From contig NZ_FCOK02000070.1 of assembly GCF_001544555.2 (NCBI RefSeq), positions 1-52,957 of the forward strand: a DNA stretch of 52,957 nucleotides, given 5' to 3'. Origin of the DNA: Caballeronia udeis (GTDB lineage Bacteria; Pseudomonadota; Gammaproteobacteria; Burkholderiales; Burkholderiaceae). Of the stretch, positions 8,811-17,103 are shown piece by piece. Both the position numbers and the translations under genes were made by a program. Numbering within the stretch: the stretch's first letter is position 1; each line of letters opens with the position of its first letter. The notes under the pieces are model-generated. The model did not search any database. It was not told the DNA's origin and saw only the letters and a program-made list of their open reading frames with translations.

Positions 8811-9734
8811 TTAAGCCGCGGCACGCAGTCCTACCGCGTTATCAGGCGCGCGATACTGGCTCACCGAGAAGTCGATGAAATGCCGGACCTTCGCGGAGAG
8901 GTAGTTGCGGCCGGTGTAGAGAATGGACACCTGGCGCATGCCGCCCGCTATCTGGAACTGGCCGAGGATGGGAAGCAGGAAGCCTTTCGCAAGATCGTCC
9001 TTCACCAGCGGGGCCGGCAGCAGTGCGATCCCCATGTCCGCGAGCGCGGCCGAACGAACCGTTGCACTGCTCGTTGCATGCAGCGCGTTGCCGGTCGCCA
9101 CGCGATACACGCCGTTCTGGTCCGAGAATTCCCAATTGCGCGCGGAGCCGTCGGAGATCGACAGCAGATGATGATGGGCCAGCGCCGCGGGATTCACCGG
9201 CGTGCCGTGTTGAGAGAGGTAACCGGGCGAGGCGACCGCTACCTCCTTGAACGCCGTCAGATGGCGGCAGACCAGTGACGAGTTGGGCAGGTTGCGATCC
9301 GCGGAAAAACCAACATCGAAACCGCCTTCTATTAACTCAATAGGCGAATCGTAGGTCGTCACGTCAAAGCCAATGCGCGGGTATGCAGCGCGATACGCCG
9401 CAAGAAGATTGCTCAGGCCGCATGCGGCGTAGGTGGTCGACGCCGCTACGCGCAGCGTTCCGCTGAGATCGCGGGTCGAGCGCACGAGGCTCTCTTCAAT
9501 CGTATCGAGTTGCTGGATGATCGTGCGGCAACCATCCACATAGGCCTGTCCTGCTTCGGTCAACGAGAGCCGCCGGGTGGAGCGGTTCAGGAGGCGCATG
9601 TTCAGGTGTGCTTCCAGCATGCTGATGCTGCGCGTGACAGCGGCGGCAGACATGCCGAGCTGCTTGGCGGCCAGGCTGAAGCTGGTGAGATCGACGACGC
9701 GGGTGAACACGCGCATTGCTTGTAGCTGGTTCAT
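8811..9734 (-). CDS. LysR-family transcriptional regulator
   Basis: A 307-residue LTTR. The N-terminal winged helix-turn-helix is clear: MRVFTRVVDLTSFSLAAKQL then AAAVTRSISMLEAHLNMRLL and NRSTRRLSLTEAGQAYVDG. The C-terminal part is the periplasmic-binding-like effector domain. NRSTRRLSLTEAG places it in the CrgA/DmlR-type subgroup common in Burkholderia. It is divergent from porin 2 and immediately upstream of the response regulator, with which it may be cotranscribed (39-base gap). Target and effector are unknown. Confidence 0.92.
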   Translation of the reverse strand: MNQLQAMRVFTRVVDLTSFSLAAKQLGMSAAAVTRSISMLEAHLNMRLLNRSTRRLSLTEAGQAYVDGCRTIIQQLDTIEESLVRSTRDLSGTLRVAASTTYAACGLSNLLAAYRAAYPRIGFDVTTYDSPIELIEGGFDVGFSADRNLPNSSLVCRHLTAFKEVAVASPGYLSQHGTPVNPAALAHHHLLSISDGSARNWEFSDQNGVYRVATGNALHATSSATVRSAALADMGIALLPAPLVKDDLAKGFLLPILGQFQIAGGMRQVSILYTGRNYLSAKVRHFIDFSVSQYRAPDNAVGLRAAA

Positions 9735-10180
9735 GACGGGCAGCCTGTATCGATTTGACTGACCGCATGATCTGCTACGTGACGTAACAAGGACGCGCCT
9801 GCTTTATTAAGTCTTTTTTAACTTTGTCGGCCGTTCTTAAGACAACCATAGATCAACAACGTGGTGCATTCGATACACGCAAACCCTCGATGATGGAAAT
9901 GCGACAAAACAGGAATGTCGCTCAAACCTAGCGTACGTCTGCGTTTGCGCTGACTGTCCAAACCTTGCTTTCGAAAACTGAAAATCTGTCATTCAGTTCG
10001 ACCACGCTGCCGGGCGCCGCTCGCTCCGTAGACTTCGATGCTCTGAGGTCAGGGCCGCACTCAACGCTGCATGTCTTCCCGCTCGAAGCACTATCTGCTT
10101 CGCTTAAGCGCTGTGTCAACGGCAAGCAGCGTTGCAAGCTGCCTCCTGGCCCGGAACCCGTTATCTATGTGGAGTTCAAG
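9735..10180. promoter_or_regulatory. Divergent intergenic region, LysR / porin 2
   Basis: About 450 bases between the LysR gene and porin 2. It has an AT-rich segment (9800-9840) and CTACGTGACGTAA near 9775-9787, which contains overlapping dyad half-sites and could be a binding site. The open frame upstream of porin 2 shows no signal peptide or family similarity and is taken as leader. Nothing else recognisable. Confidence 0.35.
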
Positions 10181-11347
10181 ATGAAGAAAGTTCTGTTGGC
10201 TGCAACTGTTTCCGGCCTTTTCGCCGTAGCCGCTCATGCACAAAGCAGCGTCACGCTGTATGGCGTGATTGATGCCGGCGTGGTGTATGCGAACAACTCG
10301 CACACGCCGGGTTCAGCTTCGTCGGGTCAATCGTGGGGTGTGGGTAGCGGTAATGTGAGCAACACACTGTGGGGCTTGAGGGGCAGTGAAGACCTGGGTG
10401 GCGGCATGCACGCCATCTTCAAGTTGGAAAACGGCTTCAACGTGAACAACGGTGCGCTCACGCAGTCGAATTCGATCTTCGGCCGTCAGGCGTATGTGGG
10501 TTTGCAATCGAACCAGTACGGCACGGTGACACTCGGCAAGCAATACGATTCAACGGTTGACTATCTGGCGCCGCTGTCGGAAGCCGGCCAGGGCCTGGGA
10601 AATAACCTTGCTGCCCACCCGTTCGATAACGACAACCTGGACAATAGCTTCAGCATCAGCAACTCGGTGAAGTTTGCGAGCATCGATTACGCCGGTTTCA
10701 AGTTCGGCGGCTTGTACGGCTTTTCGAACAAGGCGGGTGCGTTCTCGGACAATCGCGCTTACAGCGCGGGCGCGTCTTACGCCAATGGTCCGTTGAGCAT
10801 CGCTGCGTCGTATTTGCAGATCAACAACCCGGGCCAGGGCGACAATCCGAATGGTGCCGTGTCGGGCGCGAATAACACGGCTACGTTCGTCGCTGCGCGT
10901 CAACGCACGTTCGGCGGTGGCGTCAATTACGCTTTTGGCCCGGCCACGGTTGGATTCGTGTACACCCACACGAAGCTTGACGGCCTTGATGCGATCAACA
11001 TGAACGACGGTTCTACAGCCTTGTCGGGTAACAGCTTGCGTCTGGACAACTACGAAGTGAATACGCGTTATGCGTTGACGCCGGCCATGAGTCTTGAGGG
11101 CGCTTACACGTTCACGAACGGCTCGTTCAGCACGGCTGCCGGCGACGCAAAGCCGAAGTATCACCAGTTCTCGCTGCTCGCCGACTATGACCTGAGCAAG
11201 CGCACGGACGTGTATGCGGAAGGCGTGTTTCAACACGCGTCGGGCGGCAACGGTACGGTTCTGGGCGATGCAGACATCAACGGCCTGAGCCCGTCTACGA
11301 CAAACAAGCAAGTAGCCGTGACGGTTGGCATGCGTCACCGGTTCTAA
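10181..11347 (+). CDS. Gram-negative porin (Burkholderia type), porin 2
   Basis: A 388-residue outer-membrane porin. The start at 10181 is set by GGAG nine bases upstream and by the signal peptide MKKVLLAATVSGLFAVAAHA; mature protein begins QSSVTLYGVIDAGVVY. Shared features with porin 1 include ENGFNVNNG, GRQAYVGLQS and the terminal strand VGMRHRF. Asn/Ser-rich loops vary. It may be regulated by the divergent LysR gene, but no specific operator was proven. It ends at a textbook terminator. Confidence 0.93.
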   Translation: MKKVLLAATVSGLFAVAAHAQSSVTLYGVIDAGVVYANNSHTPGSASSGQSWGVGSGNVSNTLWGLRGSEDLGGGMHAIFKLENGFNVNNGALTQSNSIFGRQAYVGLQSNQYGTVTLGKQYDSTVDYLAPLSEAGQGLGNNLAAHPFDNDNLDNSFSISNSVKFASIDYAGFKFGGLYGFSNKAGAFSDNRAYSAGASYANGPLSIAASYLQINNPGQGDNPNGAVSGANNTATFVAARQRTFGGGVNYAFGPATVGFVYTHTKLDGLDAINMNDGSTALSGNSLRLDNYEVNTRYALTPAMSLEGAYTFTNGSFSTAAGDAKPKYHQFSLLADYDLSKRTDVYAEGVFQHASGGNGTVLGDADINGLSPSTTNKQVAVTVGMRHRF

Positions 11348-11372
11348 GCTGCAGGGCTTGAGTGGGTAAATG

Positions 11373-11410
11373 ATCGGCGCCGCGTGGTTTCACGCGGCGC
11401 CGATTTTTTT
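11373..11410 (+). terminator. Intrinsic terminator of porin 2
   Basis: A perfect 14-base-pair GC-rich stem (11373-11386 with 11391-11404), loop GTTT, followed directly by a run of seven T. It is 25 bases after the porin 2 stop codon. Confidence 0.93.
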
Positions 11411-11617
11411 CATATGGGTGAGTATGTGATGCGGACAGCGGAGCTTAAAAGCGGATGGGGCGGTGCGGAGGCGGTAGGTTGTGTGGATAGCGCTCAGGGT
11501 TCTTCGCGGGGCCCCGATCTATACGTCGACCGGCTCGTCGCCGGCCTTCTGTAACGCGTAATAGTGCGTGCGGCCCACGTGGCAGCGTTCACAAATTCGT
11601 TGATGGCGTAACCCCGA

Positions 11618-11992
11618 TCAACTCGGTATCTGGCTCACTTCAAAGGACTTTTGCACTGGCTTGACGATAGCGTCCTGCAGGCGCTCCAGGCTGGATTGAG
11701 GAATCGCAAATCCTGCCCAGCCGAGCCCGGTATGACGCAACAGCAAGACCACCCCGTCGAACAGCGGATTCTTGTCCAGATACCAGCACGGATCAATCTC
11801 TATCACATAGTTATGCGTGCGCGACGGTTCCTGCGGCAAGGCCGGCGAGAGTCCTGAACGAATGTGGCCGAGACGTTCGATCAGCAAGTCGACGTCGTCG
11901 ACATCGAGGATTGCCGCGTTCGACCCGATATTGAAGCGTACTGCCTGACGCCCGGAATCGTGGACCGCCTCGACTAGTAGTGTTTGGTACAT
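11618..11992 (-). CDS. Conserved-looking hypothetical protein, possible premature stop
   Basis: A 124-residue protein of unrecognised family. The start at 11992 (MYQTLLVEAVHD) has GGGAG eight bases upstream; a longer start at 12022 is less likely. It has no signal peptide or membrane segment and looks like a soluble alpha/beta protein (AILDVDDVDLLIERLGHIR, YVIEIDPCWYLDKNP, GVVLLLRHTGLGWAGFAIP). Beyond the TGA at 11618-11620 the same frame stays open for another 32 codons to 11519 and contains a Cys/His-rich stretch (RICERCHVGRTHYYALQKAG). So the native product may be about 157 residues with the stop acquired later, or the tail may be chance. No neighbour suggests a role. Confidence 0.55.
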   Translation of the reverse strand: MYQTLLVEAVHDSGRQAVRFNIGSNAAILDVDDVDLLIERLGHIRSGLSPALPQEPSRTHNYVIEIDPCWYLDKNPLFDGVVLLLRHTGLGWAGFAIPQSSLERLQDAIVKPVQKSFEVSQIPS

Positions 11993-12737
11993 CGCGAAAC
12001 TCCCAATGTGTAATCGGTCCATTCATTATGTAATTCCGGGAGTCGCGAAGTCTGAAACAACGCTATCGAAGCATGAAGTTTTTTTTAGATTTGACAGGAT
12101 TGTGCGCGCTCCGATGCTGGCTGCAACACGTCTGCCGGGCGCAGAAAGGTGAGCGCTGCGCCAATATGTCAAGTAATACGAAGTATTTGAAGCGGAAAAC
12201 GCGAAAACTACTGACGATTCCCGAGTGTCCTCAGCCTGGAGTTTTCACGATGCGCGTCCGCAAACCGCCCGGCAGCGAGGTAGAACTTCACAGAGCCACA
12301 GTTGAACGAATACAGCTGTAAGAAATAAGAACGAAAGCATTGATGTAAGCAACGCCTGGAGTCATTCAACGGAACATCAAGCCACCCAACAGCCGCAGAT
12401 ACGTCCCATATTTCGGGTCATTTTCCCACAAAATATTGTGCAATTGCACATTTCTTCACTCCCGCTTATGCGCTAAAACGTCATCAAATCAAACGTTAAG
12501 CGAGCATCGAAAAAATTTCATTGCTGCTGCACTGCAAAATATTTATTCCTGAATTATGCTCGTTAACCCGTAGTCTGAATGCTCGCAATCGCTGGCGAGT
12601 TTTCGTTTCCTTACACCCGGGGTTTAACGTCGGATCATGGAAAACAGACTGACAATTAGCTTTCATTAATTCACTCTTGGCACCGGCTATGCCTCAGGCA
12701 GTGCCGATCAGTGCTTAAACAAGGTCTTATCTCAGCG
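11993..12737. other. Long intergenic region upstream of the nuoM-like gene
   Basis: About 745 bases without a convincing gene. Short basic frames near 12073-12321 have no family resemblance. It holds a perfect 14-base palindrome TGTGCAATTGCACA at 12437-12450 and an AT-rich block (12510-12560), both plausible control elements for the downstream gene. Base composition is lower in GC than the genes on either side. Confidence 0.4.
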
Positions 12738-14300
12738 ATGTCATCCTTACCGCTTCTCAGTCTTGCCATCTGGCTTCCGATTATCTTTGGCGTCGTGATT
12801 CTCCGGATCGGGTCGGACCGCAACCCAATGCCTGCTCGCGGGCTCGCGCTCGCCGGGTCCGCCATCTGCTTCATCGTCACGCTGCCGCTTGTCACCGGAT
12901 TTGAAACGCATTCCGCCGTCATGCAGTTCGTTGAGCGCGTGAACTGGCTGCCGGCTTTCGACATCTCGTATCACCTCGGTGTCGACGGCATCTCGATGTG
13001 GCTCACGGTGCTCACAGCGTTCACGACCCTGATCGTGACCATTGCCTCGTGGAACGTGATCACGGTGCGCGTCGGGCAATATCTCGCGTCGTTCATGTTT
13101 CTGTCGGGGCTGATGATCGGTACGTTCGCCTCGCTCGACGGCATGCTGTTCTTCGTCTTTTTCGAAGCGACGCTGATCCCCATGTACCTGCTGATCGGCT
13201 CCTGGGGTGGAAGCGGACGCGTGGTGGCGGCCGTCAAGTTCTTCTTCTTCTCGCTGGTCGGCTCGCTCATGATGCTCATGGCGATGTTGTATCTGTATCA
13301 GCAATCGCATACCTTCGATCTCGCCAACTGGCAGGCGCTGCCCATGGGCTTCACGCCGCAGGTGCTGGTGTTCATCGCGTTCTTCGCCGCCTTTGCGGTC
13401 AAGGTTCCCATGTGGCCGATCCACACATGGCTGCCGCAGGTCCACCTTGAGGCACCCACGGGCGCCTCGGTCGTGCTAGGCATGTTGAAACTCGGTGCGT
13501 ACGGTTTCCTCCGCTTCGCGTTGCCTGTCACACCCGACGCGGCGCATTTCTTTTCGCCGGTGATCATCGTGTTGTCGTTGATCGCGGTGATCTATGCGAG
13601 CCTGGTTGCGCTGGCACAGACCGACATGAGCAAGCTGCTTGCGTACTCGGCCATCGCGCACATGGGCCTCGTCACCCTGGGGCTGTTCCTGTTCAACGAC
13701 ATAGGCATGGACGGCGCAATCGTTCAGATGATTTCATACGGCTTCGTCTCGGGTGCGATGTTTCTTTGCATCGGCATTCTGTGGGAGCGGTTGCATACGC
13801 GCTCCATGGATGCCTACGGTGGCGTCGCCAACGTGATGCCGCGGTTCGCCGTCTTCGCGATGCTGTTTTCCATGGCCAATGTAGGCTTGCCCGGTACCTC
13901 GGGTTTTGTCGGCGAATTCATGGTCATCATGGGCGCGGTCAAGTTCAACTTCTGGATCGGAGCGCTGGCTTGCACCACGCTGATCCTGAGCGCTTCGTAC
14001 ACGCTCTGGATGTACAAACGAACAATCTATGGGCCCGTTGGCAATGCGGGTGTGGCCGGTCTTTGGGACCTCGGCAAGCGAGAGTTCAGCATGCTGGGCG
14101 CGCTCGCGGTGCTGGTGCTGGCAATCGGCGTTTATCCGAAACCACTGACCGATGCCATCGATGCATCCGCCGCCAATCTGCTGAAACAAGCGGATGAATC
14201 GAAGCAACCGCACACAGACTATCTCCCCGGGCCAGACACCGGACTGCATGCAGCGATTCACTCGCTGGCGCCGTTCCTGGTCCGCGCCAAAGGGTTCTAA
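12738..14300 (+). CDS. nuoM: NADH-quinone oxidoreductase chain M-like protein, isolated gene
   Basis: A 520-residue polytopic membrane protein with the antiporter-like core of complex I subunit NuoM. Diagnostic segments are YHLGVDGISMWLTVLT, FFEATLIPMYLLIGSWGG with the key Glu, VKVPMWPIHTWLPQVHLEAP with its Lys, and LLAYSAIAHMGLVTLGL. About 13-14 membrane helices are visible. Standard NuoM is near 490-500 residues; the extra length is a hydrophilic C-terminus. No other nuo gene lies within this window, so this is probably a second, stand-alone copy, possibly part of an unrelated proton-pumping or Mrp-like complex, or a relic of one. Start choice between 12711 and 12738 is uncertain. Confidence 0.85.
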   Translation: MSSLPLLSLAIWLPIIFGVVILRIGSDRNPMPARGLALAGSAICFIVTLPLVTGFETHSAVMQFVERVNWLPAFDISYHLGVDGISMWLTVLTAFTTLIVTIASWNVITVRVGQYLASFMFLSGLMIGTFASLDGMLFFVFFEATLIPMYLLIGSWGGSGRVVAAVKFFFFSLVGSLMMLMAMLYLYQQSHTFDLANWQALPMGFTPQVLVFIAFFAAFAVKVPMWPIHTWLPQVHLEAPTGASVVLGMLKLGAYGFLRFALPVTPDAAHFFSPVIIVLSLIAVIYASLVALAQTDMSKLLAYSAIAHMGLVTLGLFLFNDIGMDGAIVQMISYGFVSGAMFLCIGILWERLHTRSMDAYGGVANVMPRFAVFAMLFSMANVGLPGTSGFVGEFMVIMGAVKFNFWIGALACTTLILSASYTLWMYKRTIYGPVGNAGVAGLWDLGKREFSMLGALAVLVLAIGVYPKPLTDAIDASAANLLKQADESKQPHTDYLPGPDTGLHAAIHSLAPFLVRAKGF

Positions 14301-14408
14301 TGTTTGATCGAGCCTCCGGGATATCGCGCTGCACGTAGCGAGTCCTTGTGTCCCACGAGGGTTTTCTGCGAGGCCTACTCGAACAACAGACCGCCGCATA
14401 ACTTCGCA

Positions 14409-14442
14409 GAGCAAGCATGCAGCAAGCGCTGCATGCTTGCTC
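14409..14442. terminator. Perfect 15-bp stem-loop after the nuoM-like gene
   Basis: Arms 14409-14423 and 14428-14442 are perfectly complementary with loop AAGC. It lies 109 bases after the stop of the nuoM-like gene and has no following T-run, so it is a possible Rho-assisted terminator or mRNA 3' end rather than a standard intrinsic terminator. Confidence 0.5.
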
Positions 14443-14590
14443 ATCGCCGGCGATCGGTTCATTGTTCATGAAATCCCAGCCAAATCAGCGGCTCGGCAAG
14501 CAACAACGGACGCGAACAAGCTGGCGAATAAGCTGGCAATGAAGCTGGCAGTAAATAAGCTCCCCAAGAATAATTAAAGGAAACTTCTCC

Positions 14591-15325
14591 ATGCTCAAGT
14601 TTCTCAGCGTCAAGCAACCCAGTGACAGCAGGCGCACTTTCCTGCGCAAGTCCGTCGCCTTGGTGCCAATCGCAAGCATCGCCGGTTGCGACCTCACTTC
14701 GACCACTCCGTCCAACACAGGTACTCCCGCAACGCAAGCAAGCGCGTCGCCTTATACACCCGTTTTCTTCGACGCCAAGGAGTGGGCATTCGTCGGTGCG
14801 GCCGTCGACCGCCTGATTCCCGCCGACGCGAACGGACCCGGCGCAATCGACGCGGGCGTGCCTGAATTCATCGACCGCCAGATGGATACGCCTTATGCGC
14901 ACGGTGCGCTCTGGTACATGCAGGGTCCGTTTCAAGAAGGTCCGCCTGAGCTCGGCTATCAGTTGAAACTCGTACCGCGCGACGTGTACCGCATGGGTAT
15001 TGCGGCCGTTGACGGGTACTGCAGCAAGACCTACAACAAGACCTTCGCGGCGCTCGACACGGCCACCCGCGACACCGTGCTTGGCCAGCTCGAAGCCAAC
15101 AAGATCGAGCTCGACGAGGTCCCCGCCGGCACTTTCTTCGCGCAGTTGCTGCAAAACACCCGCGAGGGTTTCTTCTGTGATCCGGTGCACGGCGGCAACC
15201 GCAACATGGTCGGCTGGAAGACCATCGGTTTTCCGGGTGCACGCGCCGACTTCATGGACTTCGTCAACCAGGATGGCAAGCCCTATCCGTATGGACCGGT
15301 TTCGATCAAGGGGGAGCGCACCTGA
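14591..15325 (+). CDS. Gluconate 2-dehydrogenase subunit 3-family protein
   Basis: The small (gamma) subunit of a membrane-bound, cytochrome-linked sugar dehydrogenase, 244 residues. The N-terminus has a twin-arginine signal (SRRTFLRKSVAL) ending in IAGC, which also resembles a lipobox (Cys 33), so the protein is exported folded with its flavoprotein partner. The core starts FFDAKEWAFVGAAVDRLIPAD, typical of the family, and ends with GFPGARADFMDFVNQDGKPYPYGP. AAAGGAAA lies upstream of the ATG. The stop overlaps the GMC gene start (ATG within TGATG), so the two are coupled. Confidence 0.92.
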   Translation: MLKFLSVKQPSDSRRTFLRKSVALVPIASIAGCDLTSTTPSNTGTPATQASASPYTPVFFDAKEWAFVGAAVDRLIPADANGPGAIDAGVPEFIDRQMDTPYAHGALWYMQGPFQEGPPELGYQLKLVPRDVYRMGIAAVDGYCSKTYNKTFAALDTATRDTVLGQLEANKIELDEVPAGTFFAQLLQNTREGFFCDPVHGGNRNMVGWKTIGFPGARADFMDFVNQDGKPYPYGPVSIKGERT

Positions 15326-17103
15326 TGGCCGCACAGAAAAAGCCGCACGTCGATGCGGTGATCGTCGGTTTTGGCTGGACGGGCGCGATCCTCGCGAAAG
15401 AGCTGACCGAAGCCGGATTGAAAGTGGTGGCGCTCGAGCGCGGCGAGTATCGCGACACCTATCCCGACGGCGCGTATCCGAACACGATCGACGAGCTCAC
15501 CTACAGCGTGCGCAAGAAGCTGTTCATCGACCTGTCGAAAAACACCGTCTCCATCCGCCATGGCGTGAATGACGCGGCGCTGCCGTATCGGCAGCTAGCG
15601 GCGTTCACGCCGGGCGAGGGCGTGGGCGGGGCGGGCTTGCACTGGTCGGGCGTGCACTTTCGCGTGGCGCCTGAAGAACTGCGTCTGCGCAGTCATTACG
15701 AGGAGCGCTACGGCAAAAAATTCATTCCTGAAGGCATGACGATCCAGGATGCCGGCGTGAGCTACGAGGAACTTGAACCGCACTTCGATTTCGCCGAGAA
15801 GGTGTTCGGAACCTCGGGGCAAGCGTACAAGGTGAAGGACCAGATTGTTGGCGACGGCAATATTTTCGACGCTCCGCGAAGCGATCATTTCCCGTTGCCC
15901 CCGCAACTGAACACGTATTCCGCCGAGCGGTTCGGGCGGGCTGCCAAGGAACTGGGGCTGCATCCCTACCGCTTGCCGTCGGCGAATACGTCGGGACCGT
16001 ACACCAATCCCTATGGCGTGCAGATGGGACCCTGCAACTTCTGCGGTTTTTGCAGCGGTTACGCGTGCTACATGTACTCGAAGGCATCGCCTAACCTGAA
16101 TATCCTGCCGGCGCTCAAACAGACGCCGAACTTCGAGCTGCGCGTGAAGTGCCACGTACTGCGCATCAATCTCGACGATACAAAAAAGCGCGCCACTGGC
16201 GTGACCTATCTCGACGCGGCCGGCCGCGAAGTTGAGCAGCCTGCCGACCTGGTGATCGTCGCGGCGTTCCAGTATCACAACGTCCGGCTACTGCTGCTCT
16301 CGGGTATCGGCAAGCCTTACGACCCGGTCTCGGGCGAGGGGGTAGTCGGCAAGAATTTCGCGTACCAGAACCTGTCGACCATCACCGCTTTCTTCGACAA
16401 GGACACGTACACCAATCCGTATATTGGCGCGGGCGGCAACGGTGTTGCGGTGGACGACTTCAACGCCGACAACTTCGACCACGGGCCGCTCGGCTTCGTC
16501 GGCGGTTCTCCCTGCTGGGTCAACCAGGCGGGCACCAAGCCGATCAGCGGCATTGCGACTCCCGCGGGTACGCCGAACTGGGGCAGCGCATGGAAGCAGT
16601 CAGTGAAGGACAACTACCTGCATACGGTCTCCATGGACGCGCATGGATCGAACATGACGTATCGCGATGTCTATCTCGACCTGGATCCGACTTATAAGGA
16701 CCCTTACGGTCAACCGCTCCTGCGCATGACCTTCGACTGGAAGGACAACGACATCAAGATGGCGCGCTACGTAACGGGGCAGATGCACAAGATTGCCGAG
16801 GCGATGGGGCCGGTCGCCATCAACGTCTACACGCGCGAGTTCGGCGCCCACTTCGACACGCGCCGCTACCAGACCACGCATCTCGTGGGTGGAGCAATCA
16901 TGGGGACGGATCCGAAGACCAGTGTGCTGAATCGTTACCTGCAAAGCTGGGATGTGCACAACCTGTTCGTGATGGGGTCGTCGGCGTTTCCGCAGGGGAT
17001 TGGCTATAACCCGACGGGCCTCGTGGCGGCGTTGGCCTATTGGTCGGCCAAGGCGATCCGCGAGCAGTATCTGAAGAATCCCGGTCCGCTGGTGAGCGCA
17101 TGA
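15325..17103 (+). CDS. GMC-family FAD dehydrogenase (gluconate 2-dehydrogenase-type large subunit)
   Basis: The catalytic flavoprotein, 592 residues, probably oxidising a sugar or sugar acid such as gluconate in the periplasm and passing electrons to the cytochrome encoded next. The FAD-binding motif is VIVGFGWTGAILAKELTEAG (residues about 12-31). The C-terminal substrate/FAD region has THLVGGAIMGTDPKTSVLN and GIGYNPTGLVAALAYWSA. A cysteine cluster C237-x2-C240-x2-C243-x4-C248 is a plausible iron-sulfur ligand set, as known in some FAD glucose dehydrogenases. It has no signal of its own, in line with piggy-back Tat export with the small subunit. Exact substrate unknown. Confidence 0.92.
   Translation: MAAQKKPHVDAVIVGFGWTGAILAKELTEAGLKVVALERGEYRDTYPDGAYPNTIDELTYSVRKKLFIDLSKNTVSIRHGVNDAALPYRQLAAFTPGEGVGGAGLHWSGVHFRVAPEELRLRSHYEERYGKKFIPEGMTIQDAGVSYEELEPHFDFAEKVFGTSGQAYKVKDQIVGDGNIFDAPRSDHFPLPPQLNTYSAERFGRAAKELGLHPYRLPSANTSGPYTNPYGVQMGPCNFCGFCSGYACYMYSKASPNLNILPALKQTPNFELRVKCHVLRINLDDTKKRATGVTYLDAAGREVEQPADLVIVAAFQYHNVRLLLLSGIGKPYDPVSGEGVVGKNFAYQNLSTITAFFDKDTYTNPYIGAGGNGVAVDDFNADNFDHGPLGFVGGSPCWVNQAGTKPISGIATPAGTPNWGSAWKQSVKDNYLHTVSMDAHGSNMTYRDVYLDLDPTYKDPYGQPLLRMTFDWKDNDIKMARYVTGQMHKIAEAMGPVAINVYTREFGAHFDTRRYQTTHLVGGAIMGTDPKTSVLNRYLQSWDVHNLFVMGSSAFPQGIGYNPTGLVAALAYWSAKAIREQYLKNPGPLVSA

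Noticed and set aside
12073..12321. Plus-strand frame of 82 codons starting MKFFLDLTG
   Set aside because: Starts in a poly-T tract, has no family resemblance and no conserved pattern; the internal start near 12166 is equally weak.
13734..14462. 242-codon minus frame opposite the nuoM-like gene
   Set aside because: Antisense of a clear membrane protein; composition is that of a high-GC shadow frame.
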